Assembly: GCA_016292635.1 (NCBI GenBank)
Contig: JAEDIC010000001.1
Location: 131,631-195,630 of the forward strand
Direction of reading: 5' to 3'
Source: Clostridia bacterium
Lineage (GTDB): Bacteria > Bacillota > Clostridia > Christensenellales > CAG-138
Length of the DNA stretch: 64,000 bases
Shown here: positions 51,747 to 61,882 of the stretch, one piece after another
Position numbering within the stretch: position 1 is the stretch's first letter
Layout: every line of letters starts with the position of its first letter
The notes under the pieces: generated by a model
What the model saw: the letters and a program-made list of their open reading frames with translations, nothing else
Databases searched by the model: none
What the model was told of the DNA's origin: nothing
Translations under genes and position numbers: made by a program

Positions 51747-52169
51747 ATGCAATCATCATTCGGTATGCTTACCATGTTTGAGCTGCTGATAGGCGTATAC
51801 CTTATTTACGCAGCCATCAAGGGCGACGGTAAGCTCTATGAGAACGACTATCTGAAATGCTCCCGTGAGGAGTACGTTAAGGGCATGCGCAGGCTTGCGC
51901 TGCTCACCGGCGTTATAATGCTGCTGTCCAGCGGGCTGGAGCTGCTGGGCGTAACCGAGCCCAACTCCGTTTTGAGCTGGATACTCTGGTTTATCACCTT
52001 TGGCAGCATAATACTGATGATGGTATACTCCGTTAAAAAGACGGACAGGGAAGCCGCAAAGGCCGGCAAGTCCACCGGCGCGGCCTCCCCTGAAAAACCC
52101 CACGACCCCCTTCGTGCGGCCTTCGTGTTTGACGACGATGAGGATGAGGAACAGAGCGAGGGGAAATAA
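51747..52169 (+). CDS. Three-helix membrane protein of unknown function
   Basis: The protein has 140 residues with membrane helices near 8-25, 48-66 and 77-95, and a very acidic C-terminal tail (FDDDEDEEQSEG). GGAGG precedes the ATG. It lies 39 bases before the secreted SH3/sortase-like gene and shares its promoter. No family is recognised. Confidence 0.75.
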   Translation: MQSSFGMLTMFELLIGVYLIYAAIKGDGKLYENDYLKCSREEYVKGMRRLALLTGVIMLLSSGLELLGVTEPNSVLSWILWFITFGSIILMMVYSVKKTDREAAKAGKSTGAASPEKPHDPLRAAFVFDDDEDEEQSEGK

Positions 52170-52208
52170 TACCAAGACACAATATACCAACACAGAAAGG
52201 AAACTCAC

Positions 52209-53990
52209 ATGAAAAAGAATCTTATCCGTGCTGTGGCCCTGGTGCTTCTGGCGGTAATGGTGCTAAGCTGCATCCCCGCCTATGCCTCCGGTATTATCGG
52301 CACCATCTCTTCCACCACAAAAATGTATGAGAAGGCTCGTACCTCCTCTGACGTGGTAGCCGAAGTAAAGGGCACCGTCAACGTGCTGTATCAGAATAAC
52401 GATGGAACCATGTATCAGGTCTCCCTTAATTACAACGGCAAGACCTATACCGGCTGGGTACCTGCAAGCGCCGTAAGCAACATCGGCCGCAGCAGCAGCT
52501 CCGGCTCCGGCACCGTAAGCTCCGGCAGCACCACCGGCAGCACCACCAGCTCCGCCACCTACACCGGCAGCATTTCCAGCAGCACCAACGTGTATAACGA
52601 CAAGGGCAAGTCCGTCGGCGCCGTTCGCGGCCCCGTTACCGTAAACCACCGCAACGCTGACGGCACTCAGCTTTACATTACCGCGTCTGACGGCACCAAC
52701 ACCGTTTCCGGCTGGGTTCCCGCAAGCTCTGTAAGCAGCCTGTATAAGAAAGGCTCCGGCTCCATCAAGGTTTCCGACCTGCCTACCAGCGGCACAGGCA
52801 CTGCCGCCACCGGTTCTTACTCCGCATACGCAAAGGCGGTAAACGGCGTTTCCGGCGACAGCACCATCTACATCCGCCCCACCGCCACCGGCTCCACCTC
52901 CGGCGCAACCAAAATACGCAACGCCAAGGGCCTTACCTTCACCATCCTGGGCGAGAGCGGCGATTACTACTACGCAAGCTATAACGGAACCACCGGCTTT
53001 GTTCGCAAGCGCGACTTTACCCTGAGCTCCGACACCACAGGTTCCACCACCGGTTCCACCTCCGGCTCCACCTCGGGCGCTGCCGCTTCCTATACTAAGT
53101 ACGACAAGGCCAAGGCGGCTACCTCAAACGACCGCACCATCTACATGCGCGTCAATCCGGATAAGTCCTCCGCCAAGGAAAACATAGTGGTAAAGGTTAC
53201 CAACGCCCGCGGCGCATCCTTCTCCCTGCTGGGCGAGAATGGCGATTGGTACTATGCTCAGTATATCTTGAACGGCGCCACATACAGCGGCTTCGTTCGC
53301 AAGCAGGACTTCACCATAAATGACGGAACTCCCGTACAGGGCGCCGCAACCAACTCCACCACTACCTCCGGCGCCACCAGCGTAGGCACCGGCTCCTCCA
53401 GCGAGAAGTGGGGCACTTTCACCGTCCCCGGCGCCGACACCTATACCATATACGGCAACTATACCAACAAGGCCGGTACTCTGTATTACTACGATTACAG
53501 CAACATCAAGAGCTATAAGTACCTGCATACCACCACCGCAAAGGGTTCTCAGATCGCCTGCATAATGGGCCACAATATGCGTGAGTCCAGGACCATGTTC
53601 CATAACCTGCATCACATCCAGAACGCAATTCTGGGCGTAAGCAAGTGCGAGGGCTGCGGCAAGTCCTGCGGCGATTATAATACCACTACTATCTCCGCCA
53701 GCTTTGACGGATACAGCAAGTGGGATATCATGTGTTTCTACGAGATCCCCAAGGGTGCCAGCACCTCCATCCTCAGCCACAATGCGCGCCCCTGGAACAC
53801 CAGCACCCAGAGCTACATCAACTATCAGCTCAACTACGCCAAGACCAGCGGCTACAAGGGCTGGGTAAATCCCTCCGTCAGCTACTCCGCAAACGGTAAG
53901 TACATGATGCTTATCACCTGCGGCGACAAGTACGAGTCCGGCTCCAACGCCACCTCCAAGCTGTATATGCTGCTCAAGGCCCGCAGCTGA
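52209..53990 (+). CDS. Secreted SH3-like repeat protein with C-terminal sortase-B-like domain
   Basis: The protein has 593 residues. A signal peptide (MKKNLIRAVALVLLAVMVLSCIPAYA, cleavage after AYA) is followed by four SH3-like modules (about 28-93, 115-180, 205-275 and 295-375) joined by Ser/Gly/Thr-rich linkers. The last 195 residues resemble a class B sortase: IMGHNMRESRTMF (His455) and LITCGD (Cys571), then SKLYMLLKAR at the C-terminus. The usual catalytic Arg position carries Lys584. It is exported, not membrane-anchored at the N-terminus. The sortase assignment is from motifs only. A C-x2-C-x3-C stretch (CEGCGKSC) lies inside the domain. Confidence 0.7.
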   Translation: MKKNLIRAVALVLLAVMVLSCIPAYASGIIGTISSTTKMYEKARTSSDVVAEVKGTVNVLYQNNDGTMYQVSLNYNGKTYTGWVPASAVSNIGRSSSSGSGTVSSGSTTGSTTSSATYTGSISSSTNVYNDKGKSVGAVRGPVTVNHRNADGTQLYITASDGTNTVSGWVPASSVSSLYKKGSGSIKVSDLPTSGTGTAATGSYSAYAKAVNGVSGDSTIYIRPTATGSTSGATKIRNAKGLTFTILGESGDYYYASYNGTTGFVRKRDFTLSSDTTGSTTGSTSGSTSGAAASYTKYDKAKAATSNDRTIYMRVNPDKSSAKENIVVKVTNARGASFSLLGENGDWYYAQYILNGATYSGFVRKQDFTINDGTPVQGAATNSTTTSGATSVGTGSSSEKWGTFTVPGADTYTIYGNYTNKAGTLYYYDYSNIKSYKYLHTTTAKGSQIACIMGHNMRESRTMFHNLHHIQNAILGVSKCEGCGKSCGDYNTTTISASFDGYSKWDIMCFYEIPKGASTSILSHNARPWNTSTQSYINYQLNYAKTSGYKGWVNPSVSYSANGKYMMLITCGDKYESGSNATSKLYMLLKARS

Positions 53991-54045
53991 TAAACCCGAT
54001 TACCGTATAACACCAAGGCCGCCTCATAGGGCGGCCTCAGAGAGT

Positions 54046-54074
54046 CAAAAAAGTGGCGTTCAGCCACTTTTTTG
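54046..54074 (+). terminator. Terminator hairpin at the start of the family C repeat
   Basis: CAAAAAAGTGGC, GTTCA, GCCACTTTTTTG: a 12-bp stem with a T6 run, 56 bases after the SH3/sortase stop. Confidence 0.7.
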
Positions 54075-54211
54075 AGTTTTACGGGTTTTGCCTCTCCCAT
54101 TCGCTCCCGGGCGGCAAAACCCGCAAAGTACGAAAACCTCCGGGTTTTCATCCGTTCTGACGCACATGTCGTCAGAGCCGGATTGAACATAAGGGGCTGC
54201 GGCCCCTTATC
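54046..54211 (+). repeat. Family C structured repeat
   Basis: AAAAAAGTGGC / GCCACTTTTTT hairpin, CGGGTTTTGCC ... GGCAAAACCCG stem, AAAACCTCCGGGTTTT, a GACGCACATGTCGTC hairpin, and CCGGATTGAA. It has the same order as the copy at 15960-16150 (opposite strand). The flanking 54015-54040 hairpin AAGGCCGCC / GGGCGGCCT is probably also a terminator for the SH3/sortase gene. Confidence 0.7.
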
Positions 54212-54236
54212 AACCCCGGGGTCTTTTGACAGACTG

Positions 54237-54260
54237 AGGCCGCCCCAAGGCGGCCTTTTT
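54237..54260 (+). terminator. Intrinsic terminator
   Basis: AGGCCGCC, CCAA, GGCGGCCT, TTTT. A canonical terminator about 250 bases after the SH3/sortase gene and before the transpeptidase promoter. Confidence 0.85.
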
Positions 54261-54368
54261 GCGTGGGGCGTGATGGGCGAAGGTTTTTTCGTTTACCGTG
54301 AAAGGAAAGAGGCCGGAGGACGAATACCCTCCGCCCGCCGCTTAAATACAACATCTCTGCGACGGTTG

Positions 54369-54397
54369 ATGACATACGGCAAAAATTGTAGTAAAAT
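54369..54397 (+). promoter_or_regulatory. Promoter of the L,D-transpeptidase gene
   Basis: ATGACA (54369-54374), 17 bases, then TAAAAT (54392-54397), 55 bases before the start. Confidence 0.6.
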
Positions 54398-54451
54398 AAA
54401 CAGAATGCAGAAAATGCATATGATTTTATCAAAAAAGTGCGGAGGCGTATC

Positions 54452-55207
54452 TTGAAGCGTACCATATCCATCATAATCGCGGCGATAATGCTGCTTAGTA
54501 CGGGCTGCGCGGCGCCGGTTCTGGCCCGGACCGCCCCTGCCGCGGCTCCCACCCCGGAGCGGACGGCTGCGCCCACCCCCGAGCCCACACCTGTGGAAGT
54601 GGAGTTTCCCTATTATCTTTATGTGGAAAAGGGCTCATATACCCTTACCATATACAAGGCGGATGACCGGGGCGAATACACTGAGGTGGTTGCCACCTAC
54701 CGCATCGCCCATGGGGGCAACAAGACCCCGGCGGGGATATTCACCCTTGGCGAGCGGGACCGCTGGCATGACTTCCCGGATGGGGGCACCGTTCAGTACG
54801 CAACCAGGTATCATGAGCGGCTGTATGTACATTCTCCCCTTTACGCAAGGGATAACGCCGCCCAGCTTTGGCCCAGATACTACGACGGGGATCACGGCAT
54901 AGGCGGCAGCAACACCGGCGGATGTCTGAGAATGGTAACCGAAGCCGCCCGGTTCATATACGAAAACTGCGCCGAGGGAACTACCCTTGAAATAGTAAAC
55001 GGCTCTCCAAGGGGCACCACGTCAGACCCGGTGCCGGACAGGAATGGGCTGAGGATAGACCCCACCGACGTGAATATGCAGGAGCAGATTGACGAGGCGG
55101 CGGCAAAGCGTGCCGGGGAGCAGGCGGAAAAGGCCCCGGAAGAAGCGGCGGAGCTTGCCGGGCAGGCAGAGGCCGAGGAAACCACAGAAGCACCGGCGGA
55201 GGAATAG
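54452..55207 (+). CDS. L,D-transpeptidase (YkuD) lipoprotein
   Basis: The protein has 251 residues if it starts at TTG 54452, which has GGAGG seven bases upstream and opens a lipoprotein signal (KRTISIIIAAIMLLSTGC). A GTG at 54437 overlaps that site. A Pro/Thr linker leads into the YkuD domain (about 50-175). The active site is SNTGGCLRM (Cys158), preceded by VHSPLY and HGIGG. A Glu/Ala-rich tail ends the protein. Such enzymes make 3-3 cross-links in peptidoglycan or modify spore cortex. It is lipid-anchored outside the cell. Confidence 0.85.
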   Translation: MKRTISIIIAAIMLLSTGCAAPVLARTAPAAAPTPERTAAPTPEPTPVEVEFPYYLYVEKGSYTLTIYKADDRGEYTEVVATYRIAHGGNKTPAGIFTLGERDRWHDFPDGGTVQYATRYHERLYVHSPLYARDNAAQLWPRYYDGDHGIGGSNTGGCLRMVTEAARFIYENCAEGTTLEIVNGSPRGTTSDPVPDRNGLRIDPTDVNMQEQIDEAAAKRAGEQAEKAPEEAAELAGQAEAEETTEAPAEE

Positions 55208-55240
55208 CCGCCGTTAAATAAGGAAAGGAACGGCTTACAT

Positions 55241-55744
55241 ATGAAAAAGAAAACTGGGATAATAATGATTGCCCTTATGCTGCTGCTGGCCGGCTGCAGC
55301 GGCAAGACGAACAGCGGCTTTAGCGAGGACGACCTTGGCCTTGAGATAGCCGGGGAAAAATACTACCTTCGTGAGGACAGCGCGCCGGTTATCGAGGCAT
55401 TGGGCGACGGGTATGAATATTCCGAAATGGTAAGCTGCGTTTACGACGGACAGGATAAGACCTTCGCCTATCCCGGCCTTACCGTAAACACCGTGCCCGT
55501 TGAGGGCAGGGACATAATCGAAATGTTCACCCTTACCGACGATACCTACGCTACTCTCAGGGGTGTGAAGGTTGGCATGAGCCGTGACCAAGTCATCGCC
55601 GCATACGGCGAAGAATACTTTGACGACGGGTATATCAACTATACCGTTACCAACGACCCCGCGGACATTCAGGCGGAGCGGATACAGTTTGAAATGAGCG
55701 GAGATACCGTTTCCGTAATATACATTTATTCCCCCAGCTATTGA
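55241..55744 (+). CDS. Small lipoprotein of unknown function
   Basis: The protein has 167 residues with a lipoprotein signal (MKKKTGIIMIALMLLLAGC). The C-terminal stretch TLRGVKVGMSRDQVIAAYG resembles the repeated motif of small clostridial lipoproteins with a BLIP/OmpA-like SmpA fold. It lies 33 bases after the transpeptidase gene and 18 before the MBOAT gene, so the four genes are probably one operon. Confidence 0.75.
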   Translation: MKKKTGIIMIALMLLLAGCSGKTNSGFSEDDLGLEIAGEKYYLREDSAPVIEALGDGYEYSEMVSCVYDGQDKTFAYPGLTVNTVPVEGRDIIEMFTLTDDTYATLRGVKVGMSRDQVIAAYGEEYFDDGYINYTVTNDPADIQAERIQFEMSGDTVSVIYIYSPSY

Positions 55745-55762
55745 TGTAAGGAGGAAGTATAG

Positions 55763-57163
55763 TTGGTATTCAGCTCGCCCACATTCCTGTTTATATTCCT
55801 GCCGGCAGTGTTTTTGTTAAACATCGCTTTCTCGGGCAGCGTAAGGGCTCGAAACGCCCTGCTGCTCATTGCAAGCGTCGTTTTTTATGCATGGGGCGAG
55901 CCGGTATACGTGCTGCTGATGATATTCACCTCTCTGGTGAACCATCTGATGGCCCTTGGGCTGGGCAAAGAAAGCCGAAGAAAAGCGCTGCTGGCCCTTA
56001 TTCTGGTATGGAACATAGGCTCCCTTGTGTTTTTCAAGTATACGGATTTTCTCATTGAAAGCATAAACGCCGTGACCGGGCTTGGCATATCCCCGGTTGG
56101 CATAAAGCTGCCTGTGGGCATATCCTTCTTTACCTTTCAGGCGATGAGCTACGCTTTGGATGTATACCGGGGGCAGGTGCCGCCGCAAAAGCGGTTTTTC
56201 AATACGCTGCTGTATATCTCCCTTTTCCCCCAGCTTATCGCCGGGCCGATTGTAAAATATCACGATGTGGCGGAGCAGCTTGAAAATCGTCCCCTTTCAA
56301 TCGAGGCTACCGCGTCCGGCCTTCGCCGCTTTTGCTGCGGCATGGCAAAAAAGGTGCTCATCGCCAACGTGCTGGGCCTGGCTGCGGACAGGGTGTACGC
56401 AATGGAGCTATCCGCGGTGAACGGGCCCATTGCGTGGCTTGGGGCGGCGGCCTATCTTTTGCAGATATATTTTGATTTTTCCGGATACAGCGATATGGCA
56501 ATAGGATTGGGCCGGGTATTCGGCTTTAATTTCCGGGAAAACTTCCGCCATCCCTACGCCGCGAACTCCATGCAGGATTTCTGGCGCAGATGGCATATTT
56601 CCCTTTCCACATGGTTTAAGGAATACGTTTACATCCCTCTTGGGGGCAACCGCAAGGGCAAGCTTCGCACAGGGATAAACAAGGCGATAGTTTTCTTCCT
56701 TACCGGCCTGTGGCATGGGGCAAACTGGACCTTCGTGCTGTGGGGGCTGTTCCATGGGGCGTTCCTTATGCTGGAAGCATACGGCGTATTTCCTGTGGAA
56801 AAATGGAAGCCTTTCTTTCGTCACGCATACACCCTCCTTGCGGTAACGGTGGGCTTTGTGCTGTTCCGGGCGGACAGTGTTTCCGCGGCCTTTGGCATGA
56901 TAGGCATAATGTTCACCGGCTGGAAATTCTCACCCCAATTCGCCGCTTCGCTTTCTGCCCTGCTTACCCCCATTATCGCCGCAATGCTCATCATCGGCGC
57001 ATTGGCAGCATTGCCCTTTGGCGGGAGAATCGCCGCAAGGCTTGACCGAAAGGGCGGGGTTTATCAGGGAGCGGTGTACCTTCTGGCCTTCGCGGGTCTT
57101 GCCCTGTCCGCCCTCTGCCTTTCCACCTCCGCATACAATCCCTTCATATACTTCAGGTTTTAG
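55763..57163 (+). CDS. MBOAT-family membrane O-acyltransferase (AlgI/DltB type)
   Basis: The protein has 466 residues with about eleven membrane segments. The catalytic His lies in FLTGLWHGANWTFVLWG, with FRHPYAANSMQDFWRRWHISLSTWFKEYVYIPLGGNRKG upstream. It passes acyl (usually acetyl) groups across the membrane for O-acylation of a cell-envelope polymer. The start codon is TTG 55763, with GGAGG eight bases upstream. The AlgX-like partner follows 13 bases later. Confidence 0.92.
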   Translation: MVFSSPTFLFIFLPAVFLLNIAFSGSVRARNALLLIASVVFYAWGEPVYVLLMIFTSLVNHLMALGLGKESRRKALLALILVWNIGSLVFFKYTDFLIESINAVTGLGISPVGIKLPVGISFFTFQAMSYALDVYRGQVPPQKRFFNTLLYISLFPQLIAGPIVKYHDVAEQLENRPLSIEATASGLRRFCCGMAKKVLIANVLGLAADRVYAMELSAVNGPIAWLGAAAYLLQIYFDFSGYSDMAIGLGRVFGFNFRENFRHPYAANSMQDFWRRWHISLSTWFKEYVYIPLGGNRKGKLRTGINKAIVFFLTGLWHGANWTFVLWGLFHGAFLMLEAYGVFPVEKWKPFFRHAYTLLAVTVGFVLFRADSVSAAFGMIGIMFTGWKFSPQFAASLSALLTPIIAAMLIIGALAALPFGGRIAARLDRKGGVYQGAVYLLAFAGLALSALCLSTSAYNPFIYFRF

Positions 57164-57176
57164 AAAGGGGGAAAAT

Positions 57177-58571
57177 ATGAGAAGAAAGCTGCTTATACTT
57201 TTCTCTGGGGCGGTGGTGCTGCTGTGTATGCTGCCCACTGTCAGCCTGCTCCTTGGGTATGAGGGACAAAACTACGAAAACCGCCCCCTTGCGAGAATGC
57301 CTAAGCTCATGGATGGCAAGGGGCTGAATCTTTCCTTTCCGGATGGGTTTGATAACTGGTTTCAGGATCATTTCGGACTTCGGGAGGAAATGGTAACGGC
57401 GTTTAATTCCGCAGCCGAGGCCGCTCTCAAGGATTCCCTAAATGAGGATGTTATCATCGGCAAGGAGGATATGCTGTTCTTTGGTGAAACTTTGCCGGAC
57501 TACCTTGGCACGGATACACTGTCGGATCATGATATTGCCCGTGCCGCAAGGATAATTCGCATTCAGCAGGAATGCGTTGAGGCAAAGGGCGTGACGTTTG
57601 CCTTTACGATTGCGCCAAACAAAAACACCGTCTATCCCGAGTATATGCCGGACAGGCTCGCGCCAACGGGTCTGCCGTCAAACCGGGAGCGGCTGGCCCA
57701 GGCCCTTGAAAAACAGGGCGTGAACTACATAGACCTTGCCGCTGTGCTTACCGCCGCGAAGGACGAGGGGCTTCTCTATCACTATCACGATACCCATTGG
57801 AACGAGACCGGCGCCCTTGTGGGCTATCGGGCCATAATGGAGAACATCTGGCAGGACAGGTATCAAACATACGAGGATGTCCGTCCTGTAATAAAGACGG
57901 GCTACGCGGGAGACCTGCACTATTTCCTTTTTCCCGCAGAGGAGGGGAATATGCCCTACCCCTATTACGGCATAAGCTATGAATACCAAACAGACCCCTC
58001 CGCCCCCGGAAATACCGCCGCCATAGGCACGACCTCCGCCGCAAACGACAGACGGCTGCTGCTGTATCGTGATTCCTTCGGGGACGGCATATTGCCCATG
58101 CTGAGCGCGAACCACGGCAGGGTGCTGTACAGCGCGGAGTTTCCGTATAACTACTCTCTCCTTGATTCTGAGCAGCCGGACGCGGTGGTGATTGAGCTGG
58201 TGGAGCGCAATATCAGGAACCTTCTCACCCGGGCTCCCGCCCTGCCCGCCATGGAAACCGGGCTTAGCGGGCAGAGCATAGGCAGGGTGGAAGCAGCCAT
58301 CGCCGCATTTTCCCGCAATGGGTACACCGTGATATGCGGCGCCTTCGCCGGGGAATACTCTCCCGATGCGGAGCGTATACTGCTCAAAGTCGGGGATTCG
58401 GTTTACGAGGCTTTTCCCATACTTGATGAGCAGGCCGAATACCTTGCGGATGATGGGTTTATCCACGGCTTTTGCCTTACCCTGCCGGAGGGCTGCGCCG
58501 CAGAAAACTTCACCCTTATAATAGAGAACGCCGAAGGATACCGGGAAAGCGGCGAGCTTTCCGTAGAATAA
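57177..58571 (+). CDS. AlgX/AlgJ-like SGNH (DHHW) acetyltransferase, membrane anchored
   Basis: The protein has 464 residues, with one N-terminal membrane helix then an extracellular SGNH-like domain. Motifs are FQDHFGLREEM, FTIAPNKNTVYPE, the DHHW-type HDTHWN, and YRDSFGDGI with the nucleophile Ser. With the preceding MBOAT protein it forms a standard polysaccharide O-acetylation pair. The ATG at 57177 follows AAAGGGGG. The target polymer is not evident. Confidence 0.85.
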   Translation: MRRKLLILFSGAVVLLCMLPTVSLLLGYEGQNYENRPLARMPKLMDGKGLNLSFPDGFDNWFQDHFGLREEMVTAFNSAAEAALKDSLNEDVIIGKEDMLFFGETLPDYLGTDTLSDHDIARAARIIRIQQECVEAKGVTFAFTIAPNKNTVYPEYMPDRLAPTGLPSNRERLAQALEKQGVNYIDLAAVLTAAKDEGLLYHYHDTHWNETGALVGYRAIMENIWQDRYQTYEDVRPVIKTGYAGDLHYFLFPAEEGNMPYPYYGISYEYQTDPSAPGNTAAIGTTSAANDRRLLLYRDSFGDGILPMLSANHGRVLYSAEFPYNYSLLDSEQPDAVVIELVERNIRNLLTRAPALPAMETGLSGQSIGRVEAAIAAFSRNGYTVICGAFAGEYSPDAERILLKVGDSVYEAFPILDEQAEYLADDGFIHGFCLTLPEGCAAENFTLIIENAEGYRESGELSVE

Positions 58572-58582
58572 AGGAGATGCCC

Positions 58583-59401
58583 ATGGATTTCGTAAAGATG
58601 CATGGCCTTGGCAATGACTTTATAATAATAGACGACATGGCAAACGCCTTTGATATTACTCCGGAATATGCCCGTGCCCTCTGCGATCGCCGCACAGGCA
58701 TAGGGGCGGACGGGGTAATGCTGGCCCGCCCCTCGGACAGGGCGGATTCATTCATGCTGCTTTACAACAGCGACGGCAGCGTCGCCGAGATGTGCGGCAA
58801 CGGCATACGCTGCTTTGCAAAGTTTCTTTATGAAAGCGGCGCCGCAAAAAAGCGGACTATTCCCATAGAAACTCCCGCCGGCATAAAGCTTGCGGAGCTT
58901 ATCCTGCAAAATGACGCTGTGACCGGGGTAAGAATAGACATGGGCGCTCCCAGGTTTGACCGCCGTGACATACCTGCCGAGGGTGAGGGTGAATTCCATC
59001 TTCAAACCATCCAGGCAGGCGGACGCTCTTTTCTCTGCTCCGCGCTGAATACCGGCGTGCCCCATCTTGTAGTATTTGAGGATGGGCTTACCGAGGAGGA
59101 GATATGCCGCTACGGCCCTCTCCTTGAGACGCATCCGCTCTTTCCGGCAAAGATAAACGTGAACTTTGCCCGCATACTCCCCGACCGCACCCTGTCCGTG
59201 CGCACATGGGAGCGGGGCTGCGGAAGAACTCTCGCCTGCGGAACAGGCTCCTGCGCCTGCGCTGCCGCCGCCGCAAAGGCGGGGTATACCCATCGGCAAA
59301 CCGTCGTCCGCCTCCCCCTTGGCGAGCTAATGATACAATGGACGGATGACAGCATATTCATGACAGGCCCGGCGGAATTTTCCTTCCGGGGCAGCATATA
59401 A
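58583..59401 (+). CDS. dapF: Diaminopimelate epimerase
   Basis: The protein has 272 residues. The catalytic Cys pair lies in MCGNGIRC (C71) and ACGTGSCA. MHGLGNDFIIID starts the protein, as usual. It converts LL- to meso-DAP for lysine and peptidoglycan. AAGGAG is six bases before the ATG at 58583; an ATG two codons earlier abuts it. Confidence 0.96.
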   Translation: MDFVKMHGLGNDFIIIDDMANAFDITPEYARALCDRRTGIGADGVMLARPSDRADSFMLLYNSDGSVAEMCGNGIRCFAKFLYESGAAKKRTIPIETPAGIKLAELILQNDAVTGVRIDMGAPRFDRRDIPAEGEGEFHLQTIQAGGRSFLCSALNTGVPHLVVFEDGLTEEEICRYGPLLETHPLFPAKINVNFARILPDRTLSVRTWERGCGRTLACGTGSCACAAAAAKAGYTHRQTVVRLPLGELMIQWTDDSIFMTGPAEFSFRGSI

Positions 59402-59422
59402 CAAAACAAAAGGAGAAACGCT

Positions 59423-59671
59423 ATGCATTACACCCTTTATCCCAAGGGAGTCTGCTCCTCCCGCATCGAGCTGGACCTTATCGACAATAAAATACACAAC
59501 CTTACCTACACCGGCGGCTGCAACGGCAATCTTAAGGCCCTGGGCGCTCTTTGCGAGGGCATGGACGCCCATGAGGTCATCCATCGCCTTTCCGGCATCA
59601 CCTGCGGCCCAAACTCCACCTCCTGCAGCGATCAGCTGGCTACCCTGCTGAAGCAGGCCATGGAGGGGTAA
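59423..59671 (+). CDS. TSCPD-domain small protein
   Basis: The protein has 82 residues. It matches the short clostridial TSCPD family (motif ITCGPNSTSCSDQLA), related to a C-terminal domain of some ribonucleotide reductases. It has four conserved Cys (VCSS, GGCNGN, TCG, SCSD) and possibly binds metal. The function is unknown. AAGGAG precedes the ATG; dapF is 21 bases upstream. A family A repeat begins 18 bases after the stop. Confidence 0.85.
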   Translation: MHYTLYPKGVCSSRIELDLIDNKIHNLTYTGGCNGNLKALGALCEGMDAHEVIHRLSGITCGPNSTSCSDQLATLLKQAMEG

Positions 59672-59688
59672 GGGGATAGGGTCGGGCC

Positions 59689-59815
59689 TTCTTTTCTTTT
59701 TTTCCAAAGAAAAAGAAAAGAAGCAAAAGAAAAAGAAAAGCGAAAGTATAAGCAAATACGAAATACGATGCTTTAGCGCATCTTCCGGATTTGGCCTCGG
59801 AGGGAGGTCAAATCT
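59689..59815 (+). repeat. Family A composite repeat after the TSCPD gene
   Basis: CTTCTTTTCTTTTT pairs with AAAAAGAAAAGAAG. The purine arm AAAGAAAAAGAAAA is mirrored by AAAAGAAAAAGAAA, although the sequence differs from the copy at 33797. The palindrome (59787-59815) has GGATTTGGCCTC and GAGGTCAAATC arms, where changes keep pairing (one G-U). Confidence 0.85.
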
Positions 59816-59854
59816 GTTTTTTGGCGGAATAGGAACAGGCGAAAGGCGAAACCA

Positions 59855-59884
59855 AAAGGCCTCCCCCTGTGTTAAGGGGCCTTT
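59855..59884 (+). terminator. Terminator-like hairpin before glnS
   Basis: AAAGGCC(T)CCCC, TGTGTTAA, GGGGCCTTT. It lies 180 bases after the TSCPD gene, behind the repeat. Confidence 0.6.
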
Positions 59885-59958
59885 CGTAATGTTGTTTTCA
59901 TTCTCTTCCGCCTCTGAAAAAAATATCTCCTGAAACAGCCCGCTATCGGCTTTTTCTG

Positions 59959-59987
59959 TTGACATAATCATTGCCTTACAAGATAAT
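59959..59987 (+). promoter_or_regulatory. Promoter of glnS
   Basis: TTGACA (59959-59964), 17 bases, then GATAAT (59982-59987). The start point would be near 59994. Confidence 0.8.
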
Positions 59988-60026
59988 ATTTGATAGGAAA
60001 AAATGCTTGAAAGGGCCTTTTGTATA

Positions 60027-61664
<1,638 letters not shown>

Positions 61665-61696
61665 CGCCTTTCCGGCAGAACCTATTGCATTTTAAG

Positions 61697-61757
61697 GGAG
61701 GTTTTCGGTCTTTGCCCCTCAGCTCCCCTGAAGCCCGCCGGGCGGCAAAGACCGCGG
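61697..61757 (+). repeat. Partial family C-like element
   Basis: CGGTCTTTGCC ... CCGGGCGGCAAAGACCG forms the same stem position as CGGGTTTTGCC / GGCAAAACCCG in the copy at 54046, with paired base changes. The rest of the element is absent. Confidence 0.5.
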
Positions 61758-61787
61758 CTTTGTATTTCCCAACCCATATACCTCCTC

Positions 61788-61851
61788 AATTTTCTTTTTC
61801 TTTTGCTTGTTTTCTCCTTTCTTTTCCCGTGAAAAGAAAAAGAAAAGAAGA
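61788..61851 (-). repeat. Family A repeat, hairpin-only copy between glnS and gltX
   Basis: On minus the pyrimidine arm, GAAAAG-type purine arm and a purine segment are present; the GGCCTC palindrome is lacking. It lies 32 bases before gltX, inside its leader and in reverse orientation. Confidence 0.75.
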
Positions 61852-61882
61852 TAAAAACAAAACTTACACAGGAGACCACACC

